Below the pieces are notes generated by a model. That model ran no database searches, had not been told where the DNA came from, and saw only the letters and a program-made list of their open reading frames with translations. Below are positions 10,701 to 16,399 of a stretch of 64,000 bases of DNA, piece by piece. Source of the stretch: Candidatus Thiothrix sulfatifontis (GTDB taxonomy: Bacteria; Pseudomonadota; Gammaproteobacteria; Thiotrichales; Thiotrichaceae); the NCBI GenBank assembly GCA_022828425.1, contig CP094685.1, forward strand, positions 1,674,001 through 1,738,000. The letters run 5' to 3'. Made by a program: the position numbers and the translations under genes. Each line of letters opens with the position of its first letter. Position 1 is the first letter of the stretch.

Positions 10701-11834
10701 ATCGTGACGGTTGAGCCGCCCGCAGGCTTCTCTCCTACCATCGGCGGGATTGATGCGGATGACGACGCCAATGACATGGACAGCAACTGCCGTGTTAATC
10801 CAATCAATACGACCATTGAAACGCATCCATTCAAATTGACAGCGGGTGCGGAACCCGATGCCGATGGCGATGATGCCAATGGCAATATGACGATCGACTG
10901 TGGTTTCTACAGCGGTATGTCCTTAGGTGACAAGGTTTGGTTGGATAACAATGCCAACGGTCAGCAAGATAATGCAGAACCGGGTATCCGTGGCGTGAGC
11001 GTCAGTTTGCTGGAAGCCGATGGCATTACGCCCGCGACGGACATCGACGGCAAACCCGTTGCTGCGGTGCTGACGGATGACAATGGCAATTACCTGTTCC
11101 AAAACTTGAAACCGGGTAATTACATTGTGGTCATGAGTCCGGCTGCCAATTCTGGTTACAGCGCTACCAAAGGTGGTGTTGACCCGGATGCTGATCCATC
11201 CAACACCGATAGCAATTGCAAAGCGGTGGACGGACGCTTCCAGACCCCAACGTTTAGCTTGATGCCGAGTGTAACGTCAGACGGTAATAGCTTCAGCAAT
11301 GTCAGTGTCGACTGCGGTTTGTTCCGCCCGCTGAATTTAGGCAGCCGTTTGTGGCTCGACCTGAATAATGATGGCAAACAAGACGGCGGTGAACCGGGTA
11401 TTCCGGGGGCGACTGTCACCTTGCTCACTGTCGATGGCAAGCCCGTGAGCAATATTTTCGGTGATGTGCTGCAACCGCAAACCACGGACGGTGACGGTAA
11501 GTACTTCTTCGGCAATTTGCGTGAAGGCGATTACATCGTGAAAGTTATCCCGCCAGCGGGCTATACGGCTACGGTTCCTAATGCTGATCCGAATGACGAT
11601 AATCCAACGGATAGCAATGGCATTCCGGCGTCGGATGGCAGTATTTCCAGTGGCGTGATCAGGCTCACACCTGGTGCAGAACCTGAGGATGGCGGTATGA
11701 CCAACACCACCATCGGTTTTGGTTTGGTTGCCAACTTGTCCGTGGCCGTGCCGACCCTGAGCCAATGGGGTGTGGCGATCATGAGCATGTTGCTGGCAAC
11801 GGCAGCTTTCTTCCGCCGCCGTCGCGAAGATTAA
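1779..11834 (+). CDS. Giant SdrD-B-like repeat protein with IPTL-CTERM tail
   Basis: A predicted cell-surface protein of 3351 residues. A signal peptide (cleavage likely after AYA, residue 24) is followed by a GEVED region ending near residue 224. From about residue 238 come roughly 21 Ig-like SdrD-B-type modules (PF17210-like) of two alternating kinds. Type A opens VGD.IW.D...NG.QD..E and ends TVDCGFY; I count 12. Type B opens HS.GN.VWVD and ends DDNRSNLTVDF; I count 8. One divergent module lies near residue 2476. The C-terminus (from residue 3324) reads VPTLSQWG, a hydrophobic stretch, then RRRRED, which fits the IPTL-CTERM sorting signal. The many Asp/Asn-rich turns suggest calcium binding, as in Sdr B repeats. 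The start has no strong ribosome site but the signal peptide fixes it. Function as adhesin, sheath or holdfast component is inference. Confidence 0.85.
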   Translation: MKIIKLSLCISMVGAFATLPPAYANEVVTNCTQVTDMGGSDSNTNNNESCAAVTIPFDLGDAPDPSFPVLLANDGARHQLGTDVYLGKCVDGDSGNVQGDASVDDATEGQPVYGVCETDKFGKLDDEDGVALAELHVGDTQNTLQVTASSACKLNAWVDWNQDGSWGGTGEQVFIDQVLAAGRNDLTMDVPAFAAEGTIYTRFRCSTAGGDGIGGEAADGEVEDYVLNVLPAIPKTPVSVGDTIWEDTDKDGKQTAGENPLAGATVSLLDSKGAPAKDLTGTIVADVTTDATGKYVFGNLPEGDYSVKVTPPTDYIVSPSAGDVDDVPANDDSNCAVQGDGSITTALFSLSAGGEPIDDGDTDANSNLSVDCGFYKPTESVHSLGNKVWVDDGAGTAANANNGTLDAGEAAVADGVVVELRDAAGALLTSTTTSKGFYLFSGLTAGDYKVCVAASNFADTAILKGFSASTSGNEADANAGVDSNDNGSDVLADGLCSNVITLDANAPTGETDTASGTAGDDGMNTPDALSDLTVDFAVIPPTPPTPMSVGDTVWIDADENGLQGKDELPLVGVVVTLLDKDGNPVKDLAGNTVDYMQTDASGKYLFSNLPEGEYIVRVQAPDGYAVTQGGAAVDTDPSNTDSNCAVTGGNVQTLPFLLSAGAESITDGDTDANTDLSVDCGFYVPKVPTHSLGNRVWVDANNNGAADVGETPAVAGIALELKDVNGAVLTATTTDVEGRYLFSNLSAGSYQVCVVADNFVAGNILEGFTASTGSSQAADANTDIDGDDNGSDDIATGLCSNLIVLDDKELTGEAGINDQPGVDGVGTDDNRSNLSVDFGIVPPVVPPKLVAVGDYLWIDADKNGKQDSSEQPLAGAIVTLLDKDGNPATDQDGNAIAPVTTGADGLYGFTKLPEGDYSIRVQAPEGYLPTTNAGDADDVVANDDSNCAVMGDNVQSAPFTLMAGTEPASALDGDGDTSNLTVDCGFYQPTTAVHSIGNMVWVDNGAGDATKAANGQFDEGEGLLNGIKLELRDTTGAVIDSTMTAGGYYLFPGLNAGEYQVCVAAANFTGMGKLVGHTAGVNGKEADANANGDSNDNSGTMTANGLCSNIIVLDDQEPTGELPTGVGIAGDDGMGTDDNRSNLTVDFAVLPPAVAPTPVAVGDRIWIDTNENGQQDPDEPGLANATVTLLDKSGNPVNDLDGKPVAALTTAADGLYLFENLPQGEYVVRIAAPAGYITTQGGAAVNDDPSNTDSNCQVVDGQTQTGAFNLTTDNLTVDCGFYQPKVPTHSLGNRVWIDTNNNGMADNDELPASAGVGLELKDASGAVIKATTTDATGRYLFSGLAAGDYQVCIVADNFAAGNLLEGYTASTGGTIADANTNIDGDDNGSDDIKAGLCSNLVVLDDQEPTGEITATGADGVDGMGTDDNRSNLTVDFGIVPPVVPPKLVAVGDYLWIDADKNGKQDSGEQPLAGAVVTLLDKDGNPATDQDGNAIAPVTTGADGLYGFTKLPEGDYSIRVQAPEGYLPTTNAGDADDVVANDDSNCAVMGDNVQSAPFTLMAGTEPASALDGDGDTSNLTVDCGFYQPTTAVHSIGNMVWVDNGAGDATKAANGQFDEGEGLLNGIKLELRDTTGAVIDSTMTAGGYYVFTGLNAGDYQVCVAAANFTGMGKLVGHTAGVNGKEADANTNGDSNDNSGTMTANGLCSNVIVLDDQEPTGELPTGVGIAGDDGMGTDDNRSNLTVDFAVLPPAVAPTPVTVGDRIWIDTDEDGQQDENEIGLENATVTLLDKSGNPVNDLDGKPVAALTTAADGLYLFENLPQGEYVVRVAAPAGYITTQGGAAVNDDPSNTDSNCQVVDGQTQTGAFNLTTDNLTVDCGFYQPKVPTHSLGNRVWIDTNNNGMADNDELPASAGVGLELKDASGAVIKATTTDATGRYLFSGLAAGDYQVCVVADNFATGKLLEGYTASTGGTIADANTNVDGDDNGSDDIKAGLCSNLVVLDDQEPTGEITATGADGVDGMGTDDNRSNLTVDFGIVPPAVPPQVVSVGDKIWLDANENGQQDENESGLENATVTLLDKSGNPVNDLDGKPVAAVTTAADGLYLFENLPAGEYLIRVVAPDGYINTQGGAAVNDDPSNIDSNCQAVDGQTQTGVFNLTTDNLTVDCGFYVPKVPMHSVGNTVWVDANNNGLFDKDEQPVVDGVVMELLDKNGAVMAYTETKDGYYLFSGLETGEYSVCVAHGNFDQGVLKGYTASTMGDEADVNAGTDNADNGDNDTQDGLCSEMIILDDQSPTGELPTASGKAGDDGMSTDDNRSNLTIDFGVVAPAKTVSVGDYIWVDVNENGQQDAGDTPLAGATVTLLDKDGNAVVLGGDMVIAPIITGADGKYVFSNLPEGQYSISVAAPADSDYMPTKGGADVDNDASNTDSNCDVDTGKTSLFTLTAGAEPDAAADGDGTDSNMTVDCGFYLPAAEKATISGTVSVDTTGDSSGETPLAGITLSLLKPDGTPVLDTDGKPVTTLTNANGEYLFANLDAGDYLVVQTQPADYNSVTDGDTTSPEDDATNTDTTDDRIPVTVIAGETDDRNDFVERAPVKPNTVSVGDFIWIDANENGQQDKDDIGLAGATVTLMNKDGNPVVLDGTAVAPIVTAADGKYVFGNLPEGEYSIRVTAPQGSAYLPTQGGAKVDNDASNTDSNCSVDTGKTSLFTLTAGNEPDVAADGDSTDGNMTVDCGFYLPKKPLHSIGNTVWVDNGEGSAANNGQFDQGETLPSGVQVELRDAAGALIRSTQTDKGFYLFSELEAGEYKVCVAGSNFNDGAALDGFTASTAEKEADANANGDNNDNGDSTASDGLCSNLIVLDDKEPKGEQPTASGIAGNDGMKTDDNRSNLTVDFAVVPVQTVTPGTPVAVGNQIWVDSNANGVREANEGFLENAVVTLTDASGRAVADLDGNTVAPHTTGADGLYLFDNLPEGEYIVTVEPPAGFSPTIGGIDADDDANDMDSNCRVNPINTTIETHPFKLTAGAEPDADGDDANGNMTIDCGFYSGMSLGDKVWLDNNANGQQDNAEPGIRGVSVSLLEADGITPATDIDGKPVAAVLTDDNGNYLFQNLKPGNYIVVMSPAANSGYSATKGGVDPDADPSNTDSNCKAVDGRFQTPTFSLMPSVTSDGNSFSNVSVDCGLFRPLNLGSRLWLDLNNDGKQDGGEPGIPGATVTLLTVDGKPVSNIFGDVLQPQTTDGDGKYFFGNLREGDYIVKVIPPAGYTATVPNADPNDDNPTDSNGIPASDGSISSGVIRLTPGAEPEDGGMTNTTIGFGLVANLSVAVPTLSQWGVAIMSMLLATAAFFRRRRED
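4321..7908 (+). repeat. Head-to-tail duplication of a 1794-bp block inside the giant gene
   Basis: Bases from 4321 and from 6115 can be read in parallel with an offset of exactly 1794 bases (598 codons). Each copy holds four modules in the order A-B-A-B, starting at VAVGDYLWIDADKNG and ending before the next type A module. The first two modules of each copy are almost identical at DNA level. The third differs more (for example TNENGQQDPDEPG against TDEDGQQDENEIG). Reading frame is kept throughout. This points to a fairly recent unequal crossover or replication slippage followed by patchy divergence. Confidence 0.85.
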
Positions 11835-11844
11835 GACCCCCCTC

Positions 11845-11870
11845 GTTCCCTGAGCGCAGTCGAAGGGAAC
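11845..11870. repeat. REP-like palindrome after the giant gene
   Basis: GTTCCCT and AGGGAAC form a perfect 7-bp stem around the loop GAGCGCAGTCGA. The core TTCCCTGAGCGCAGTCGAAG resembles a short palindrome that recurs between genes in many unrelated bacterial genomes; that resemblance is from memory. It lies 10 bases after the stop codon and directly before a terminator. It may be a mobile REP-like element or part of the transcript end. Confidence 0.55.
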
Positions 11871-11880
11871 ATCACCAACC

Positions 11881-11910
11881 AAAAGGTCAGCCGCGTGCTG
11901 GCCTTTTTTT
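11881..11910 (+). terminator. Rho-independent terminator of the giant gene
   Basis: AAAGGTCAGC and GCTGGCCTTT pair (one G-T wobble) around the loop CGCGT, followed by an uninterrupted T run. This separates the surface-protein genes from leuC. Confidence 0.8.
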
Positions 11911-11974
11911 GTGGATGATGCATAGCAAAAAAGTGTAGTATGTTGCCCTTTTCCAACGGCAGTTTTGGGGATTT

Positions 11975-13378
11975 ATGGCAGGCAAAACGCTCTACGATAA
12001 GGTCTGGGATGCGCACGTGGTGCGGCAAGAAGCCGACGGCACGGGCTTACTCTACATCGACCGTCACTTGGTTCACGAAGTCACCTCACCGCAAGCCTTT
12101 GAAGGGCTGCGTCTGGCTAACCGCCAACCCTGGCGCATTGCTTCGATGGTTGCTGTACCCGACCACAATACACCCACGATTGATCTGGACAAAGGGATCA
12201 CTGACCCCGTTGCGCGTTTGCAAGTCGAAACGCTGGACGCGAATTGCCGCGCTTTTGGCATTACCGAATTCGCGATTGGCGACATCCGCCGTGGCATTGT
12301 CCACGTTATCGGCCCTGAGCAAGGCGCAACCTTGCCCGGCATGACCGTGGTTTGCGGCGATTCGCACACCTCCACCCACGGCGCATTCGGCGCATTGGCG
12401 CACGGCATCGGCACATCCGAAGTCGAACACGTTATGGCAACCCAATGCCTCATCCAGAAAAAGATGAAAAACATGCTGATCAGCGTGGATGGCAAAGTCG
12501 GTGCAGGCGTGACCGCCAAAGACATCGTGCTGGCTATCATCGGTGAAATCGGCACGGCGGGCGGCACAGGTTACGCCATCGAATTCGGCGGCGAAGCCAT
12601 CCGCGATTTGTCGATGGAAGGGCGCATGACCGTGTGCAATATGGCTATCGAAGGCGGCGCACGCGCTGGCATGATTGCGGTCGATGACACCACCATCAAT
12701 TACGTCAAAGGTCGCCCGTATTCCCCGAAAGCTGAAGATTGGGAAGCTGCCGTTGCCGCATGGCAAGACCTGCATTCCGATGCGGACGCAGTATTTGATC
12801 GCGTGATTCGTCTGGATGCAGCCAGCATCCAGCCGCAAGTCACATGGGGAACATCCCCCGAAATGGTATTGCCAGTCGATGGCAAAACGCCTGATCCCGC
12901 CAACGAAACCGATCCCGTCAAAGCCAGTGGCATCCGCGCCGCGCTCAAATACATGGGCTTGGAAGCGAATATGCCGATTACTGACGTGCAAATCGACAAA
13001 GTATTCATCGGCTCATGCACCAATTCGCGCATTGAAGATTTACGCGCTGCGGCGGAAGTCGCCAAAGGCCGCAAAGTCGCTGCGAATGTGAAACTGGCAA
13101 TGGTTGTTCCCGGCTCTGGCTTGGTCAAACAGCAGGCGGAAAGCGAAGGCTTGGACAAAATCTTCATCGAAGCAGGGTTTGAATGGCGTGCGCCGGGCTG
13201 TTCCATGTGCCTTGCGATGAATGCCGATCGCCTCGAACCGGGCGAACGCTGCGCTTCCACCTCCAACCGCAATTTTGAAGGGCGGCAAGGGCAGGGCGGA
13301 CGTACCCATCTGGTCAGCCCCGCAATGGCAGCGGCGGCGGCAGTGACAGGTCATTTCGCGGATGTGAGGACGCTCTAA
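11975..13378 (+). CDS. leuC: 3-Isopropylmalate dehydratase, large subunit
   Basis: LeuC with LeuD isomerises 2-isopropylmalate to 3-isopropylmalate in leucine synthesis, in the cytoplasm. The 467-residue protein has the usual family length and the aconitase fold signatures. The [4Fe-4S] ligands are visible at Cys348 (GSCTNSR) and Cys409/Cys412 (GCSMC), and the [13 protein letters not shown] motif is intact. A GGGG ribosome site lies about 7 bases before ATG. The stop codon overlaps the leuD start by one base (TAATG), so the two subunits are translationally coupled. It begins a leuCDB cluster after a terminator. No leader peptide or attenuator was recognised upstream. Confidence 0.97.
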   Translation: MAGKTLYDKVWDAHVVRQEADGTGLLYIDRHLVHEVTSPQAFEGLRLANRQPWRIASMVAVPDHNTPTIDLDKGITDPVARLQVETLDANCRAFGITEFAIGDIRRGIVHVIGPEQGATLPGMTVVCGDSHTSTHGAFGALAHGIGTSEVEHVMATQCLIQKKMKNMLISVDGKVGAGVTAKDIVLAIIGEIGTAGGTGYAIEFGGEAIRDLSMEGRMTVCNMAIEGGARAGMIAVDDTTINYVKGRPYSPKAEDWEAAVAAWQDLHSDADAVFDRVIRLDAASIQPQVTWGTSPEMVLPVDGKTPDPANETDPVKASGIRAALKYMGLEANMPITDVQIDKVFIGSCTNSRIEDLRAAAEVAKGRKVAANVKLAMVVPGSGLVKQQAESEGLDKIFIEAGFEWRAPGCSMCLAMNADRLEPGERCASTSNRNFEGRQGQGGRTHLVSPAMAAAAAVTGHFADVRTL

Positions 13379-14013
13379 TGGAAAAATTTACTGTACACAC
13401 TGGCTTGGTTATCCCGTTGGATCGTTCCAACGTCGATACCGATGCGATTATTCCCAAGCAATATTTGAAATCCATCCAGCGCACTGGCTTTGGCCCCACG
13501 CTGTTTGACGACTGGCGTTACCTTGAGCCGGGCGAACCGGGCATGGATCACAGCAAACGCACCCCAAATCCCGATTTTGTGCTGAATGCGCCGCGTTATG
13601 CGGGTGCTTCCGTGCTGTTGGCGCGTGAAAACTTCGGCTGTGGTTCGTCGCGGGAACACGCGGTATGGGCGTTGACCGATTACGGCATTCGGGCGGTGAT
13701 TGCGCCGAGTTACGCGGATATTTTCTTCAACAACAGTTTCAAGAATGGCTTGTTGCCGTTGACCTTGCCTGCTGAGGTGATTGATCAGTTGTTCGTTGAG
13801 GCGCAAGCCAGCGAAGGCTATCAGCTCACTGTGAATCTGGAAGCGCAGCAAGTGGTCACGCCAAGCGGGGCAGCGTTCGCGTTCAGCATTGACGAGTTCC
13901 GCAAGTATTGCCTGCTGAACGGGTTGGATGATATTGGGCTGACGCTGCAACACGCTGATGATATTCGGGCGTATGAGGCAAAGCGTAAGCAAGTCGCGCC
14001 TTGGTTATTTTAA
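13378..14013 (+). CDS. leuD: 3-Isopropylmalate dehydratase, small subunit
   Basis: The small (swivel-domain) subunit of isopropylmalate isomerase, 211 residues, typical in length. The substrate-recognition segment [13 protein letters not shown] is present near residue 87 and the N-terminal segment [16 protein letters not shown] is intact. The start overlaps the leuC stop by one base. The leuB start follows 17 bases after its stop. Confidence 0.97.
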   Translation: MEKFTVHTGLVIPLDRSNVDTDAIIPKQYLKSIQRTGFGPTLFDDWRYLEPGEPGMDHSKRTPNPDFVLNAPRYAGASVLLARENFGCGSSREHAVWALTDYGIRAVIAPSYADIFFNNSFKNGLLPLTLPAEVIDQLFVEAQASEGYQLTVNLEAQQVVTPSGAAFAFSIDEFRKYCLLNGLDDIGLTLQHADDIRAYEAKRKQVAPWLF

Positions 14014-14030
14014 GATTTGATTTGGGTTAG

Positions 14031-15116
14031 ATGGTTATGATACACAAAATTTTAGTATTGCCCGGTGACGGCATTGGCCCGGAAATCGTGGCAGAAGCGG
14101 TTAAAGTCCTCAACGTTTTCACCGCTGAAGGCAATCTGTCGGTAGAGTTGGAATACGCCAATATCGGCGGTATCGCTTATGATAAAGAAGGGCAACCGTA
14201 CCCCGATTCCACCCGTGCATTGGCACAAAAAGCCGATGCGATTTTGCTCGGTGCAGTCGGCGGCCCCCAATACGACGCATTGGATCGCCCATTGCGCCCT
14301 GAACGCGGTTTGCTGGCAATTCGTGCTGACTTAGGTTTGTTTGCCAACCTGCGCCCTGCAATTCTGTACGAAGAACTCGCATCCGCGTCCACCCTGAAAC
14401 CGGAAGTGGTGGCAGGTCTGGATATTATGATCGTGCGCGAACTGACCGGCGGCATCTACTTCGGTCAACCACGCGGCATTCGGGTGTTGGAAAACGGTGA
14501 ACGCCAAGGCTTCAACTCCGCCACTTACACCGAATCCGAAATCGAGCGCATTGCCCGCGTCGGCTTTGAAACCGCGATGAAACGTAACAAACGCCTGTGT
14601 TCCGTTGACAAAGCCAACGTCCTGGAAGTCTGCGAACTGTGGCGCGAAATCGTCGAAAAGGTTGGCAAGGAATACCCCGAAGTTGAACTCAGCCACATGT
14701 ACGTCGATAACGCGGCGATGCAATTGGTACGTGCGCCCAAGCAGTTTGACGTAATTGTGACCAGCAACCTGTTCGGTGACGTGCTGTCAGACGCGGCGGC
14801 AATGCTGACCGGCTCTATCGGCATGTTGCCGTCTGCTTCCCTGAATTCTTCTGCGTGCGGCTTGTACGAACCGATCCACGGTTCTGCACCCGATATCGCA
14901 GGCAAAGGCATCGCCAATCCGTTGGCAACCATTCTGTCCGTGGCAATGTTGCTGCGTTACAGCCTCAATCGTCCAGAACTGGCTGAGCGCATTGAGCGGG
15001 CAGTGAAAACAGTGCTGGCATCAGGCGTGCGCACCGGCGACATTTATACCGAGGGTTGCCAAAACATTGGCACGGCGGCAATGGGTGACGTGGTTGTTGC
15101 GGCTTTACAAGGGTAA
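14031..15116 (+). CDS. leuB: 3-Isopropylmalate dehydrogenase
   Basis: Catalyses the NAD-dependent oxidative decarboxylation of 3-isopropylmalate to 2-oxoisocaproate, third step of leucine synthesis. The protein has 361 residues from ATG 14031 or 359 from ATG 14037 ([16 protein letters not shown]); neither start has a clear ribosome site. Family motifs are intact: [18 protein letters not shown], the [12 protein letters not shown] segment with metal-binding aspartates, and [14 protein letters not shown]. Two bases separate its stop from the next start, so the asd-like gene is probably co-transcribed. Confidence 0.96.
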   Translation: MVMIHKILVLPGDGIGPEIVAEAVKVLNVFTAEGNLSVELEYANIGGIAYDKEGQPYPDSTRALAQKADAILLGAVGGPQYDALDRPLRPERGLLAIRADLGLFANLRPAILYEELASASTLKPEVVAGLDIMIVRELTGGIYFGQPRGIRVLENGERQGFNSATYTESEIERIARVGFETAMKRNKRLCSVDKANVLEVCELWREIVEKVGKEYPEVELSHMYVDNAAMQLVRAPKQFDVIVTSNLFGDVLSDAAAMLTGSIGMLPSASLNSSACGLYEPIHGSAPDIAGKGIANPLATILSVAMLLRYSLNRPELAERIERAVKTVLASGVRTGDIYTEGCQNIGTAAMGDVVVAALQG

Positions 15117-15118
15117 TC

Positions 15119-16141
15119 ATGGCTAAGACTTATAATGTAGCAGTTGTCGGAACCGGCAGTCTGGTTGGTGAAGCCATACTGGACTTGCTGGCAAAACGTA
15201 AATTTCCAATTGGCAAAATATACGCGCTGGAATTTGCCACCGATGGCGAACAATACGTCGATTTCGGCAATAAAACGCTGGATATTGAATCGGTCGAAGA
15301 TTTCGATTTTTCCAGCGTGCAATTGGTTTTATTTGCCAGCACTGAAACGGTGGCGGCAGATTATGTGCCAAAAGCGGTGGCTGCTGGTTGCATTGTTATT
15401 GATGACAGCGCCTATTTTCGCTTTGATGCGGATATACCGTTGGTCGTACCAGAGGTGAATCCAGCCGCGCTTGCGGGGTATAAGCAACGTGGGATTATTG
15501 CGAACCCCGGCAGTATGGTGAGCCAAATGCTGGTGGCGTTAAAACCCTTGCATGATGCTGCGGAAATTACCCGCATTAACGTGGCGACGTATCAGGCTGT
15601 TTCTGGCACGGGGCGCGCGGGTATTAATGAGTTGGCGCATCAAACCGCGCAATTACTCAATGCCCGTCCGGTCGAACCGGAGCTGTATGCCAAACAAATT
15701 GCCTTCAATCTCTTTCCACATATTGGCGCGTTTCAGGAAAACGGCTATACCTGGGAAGAAATGAAGATGGTGCAGGAAACCCGTAAAATCATGGATTTGC
15801 CGGAGCTTGGGGTGAATCCAACAGCGGTGCGTGTACCCGTGTTTTTTGGTCATGCAGCGGCTATTCATATTGAAACGCAGCGCAAGCTGACGGCGGCTGA
15901 AGCAACCGCGTTGCTCAGTCAAGCGGCTGGCGTTGAAGTGTTGGATGAACGTCAAGATGGTGGGTATCCAACCCCTGTCACCGAGGCCGTTAATAGCGAT
16001 GTGGTTTATGTTAGCCGTATCCGTGAAGACATTTCGTGCACGTCTGGTTTAGATTTGTGGGTGGTTGCTGATAATGTCCGTAAAGGTGCTGCGTTAAATA
16101 GTGTGCAAATTGCCGAAATATTAGTACGCGATTATATATAG
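15119..16141 (+). CDS. Asd-family paralogue lacking the catalytic cysteine (Usg-1-like)
   Basis: At 340 residues this is a full-length homologue of aspartate-semialdehyde dehydrogenase, with N-terminal NADP site (VVGTGSLVGEA), the TYQAVSGTGRAGINEL segment, and the VRVPVFFGHA segment with substrate Arg and catalytic His positions kept. However the active-site loop, normally ANPNCSTIQ, reads ANPGSMVSQ, so the nucleophilic Cys is Ser132. The second usual cysteine (TCVRVPV) is Ala (TAVRVPV). The protein should not be an active dehydrogenase. In Pseudomonas the order is leuB-asd-usg-like-fimV-truA (from memory), so this is best read as the Usg-1-type paralogue, with a true asd elsewhere. Apart from these sites it looks unusually close to genuine Asd. 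Function unknown; a structural or regulatory role is guesswork. Confidence 0.8.
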   Translation: MAKTYNVAVVGTGSLVGEAILDLLAKRKFPIGKIYALEFATDGEQYVDFGNKTLDIESVEDFDFSSVQLVLFASTETVAADYVPKAVAAGCIVIDDSAYFRFDADIPLVVPEVNPAALAGYKQRGIIANPGSMVSQMLVALKPLHDAAEITRINVATYQAVSGTGRAGINELAHQTAQLLNARPVEPELYAKQIAFNLFPHIGAFQENGYTWEEMKMVQETRKIMDLPELGVNPTAVRVPVFFGHAAAIHIETQRKLTAAEATALLSQAAGVEVLDERQDGGYPTPVTEAVNSDVVYVSRIREDISCTSGLDLWVVADNVRKGAALNSVQIAEILVRDYI

Positions 16142-16399
16142 GTGTGGTTAAGCGGGAATTAATTCACTGTTGCCCACAATGACTGGCAGATACGGTTTGA
16201 TGTTAGCATCTTCCTAAAGGCTTGTATCGGGGCAACATTGCTGAGCATAATGTACTAATATAAAGTTTCAGCGTTAAGCAACAACAACCAGAATCGCTAT
16301 TCATCTACAATAATTAAAGGCCAAAAAAGGTTATGCGGGCGATGAATCAGGGATGCCATATTCTTATACAGATAAAGAATCAATTGAAGGGGAATTGCA

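Noticed and set aside
12086-12991. 301-codon minus-strand frame antisense to leuC
   Set aside because: Opposite a fully conserved leuC; composition typical of reverse-strand artefacts.
15119-16141. Annotation as active aspartate-semialdehyde dehydrogenase (asd)
   Set aside because: The catalytic cysteine is serine and the loop is rearranged, so the symbol asd was not given.
16142-16399. Gene or regulatory RNA between the asd-like gene and fimV
   Set aside because: Only a distant GTTGCCC/GGGCAAC inverted repeat was seen; no frame, terminator or clear promoter supports a feature.
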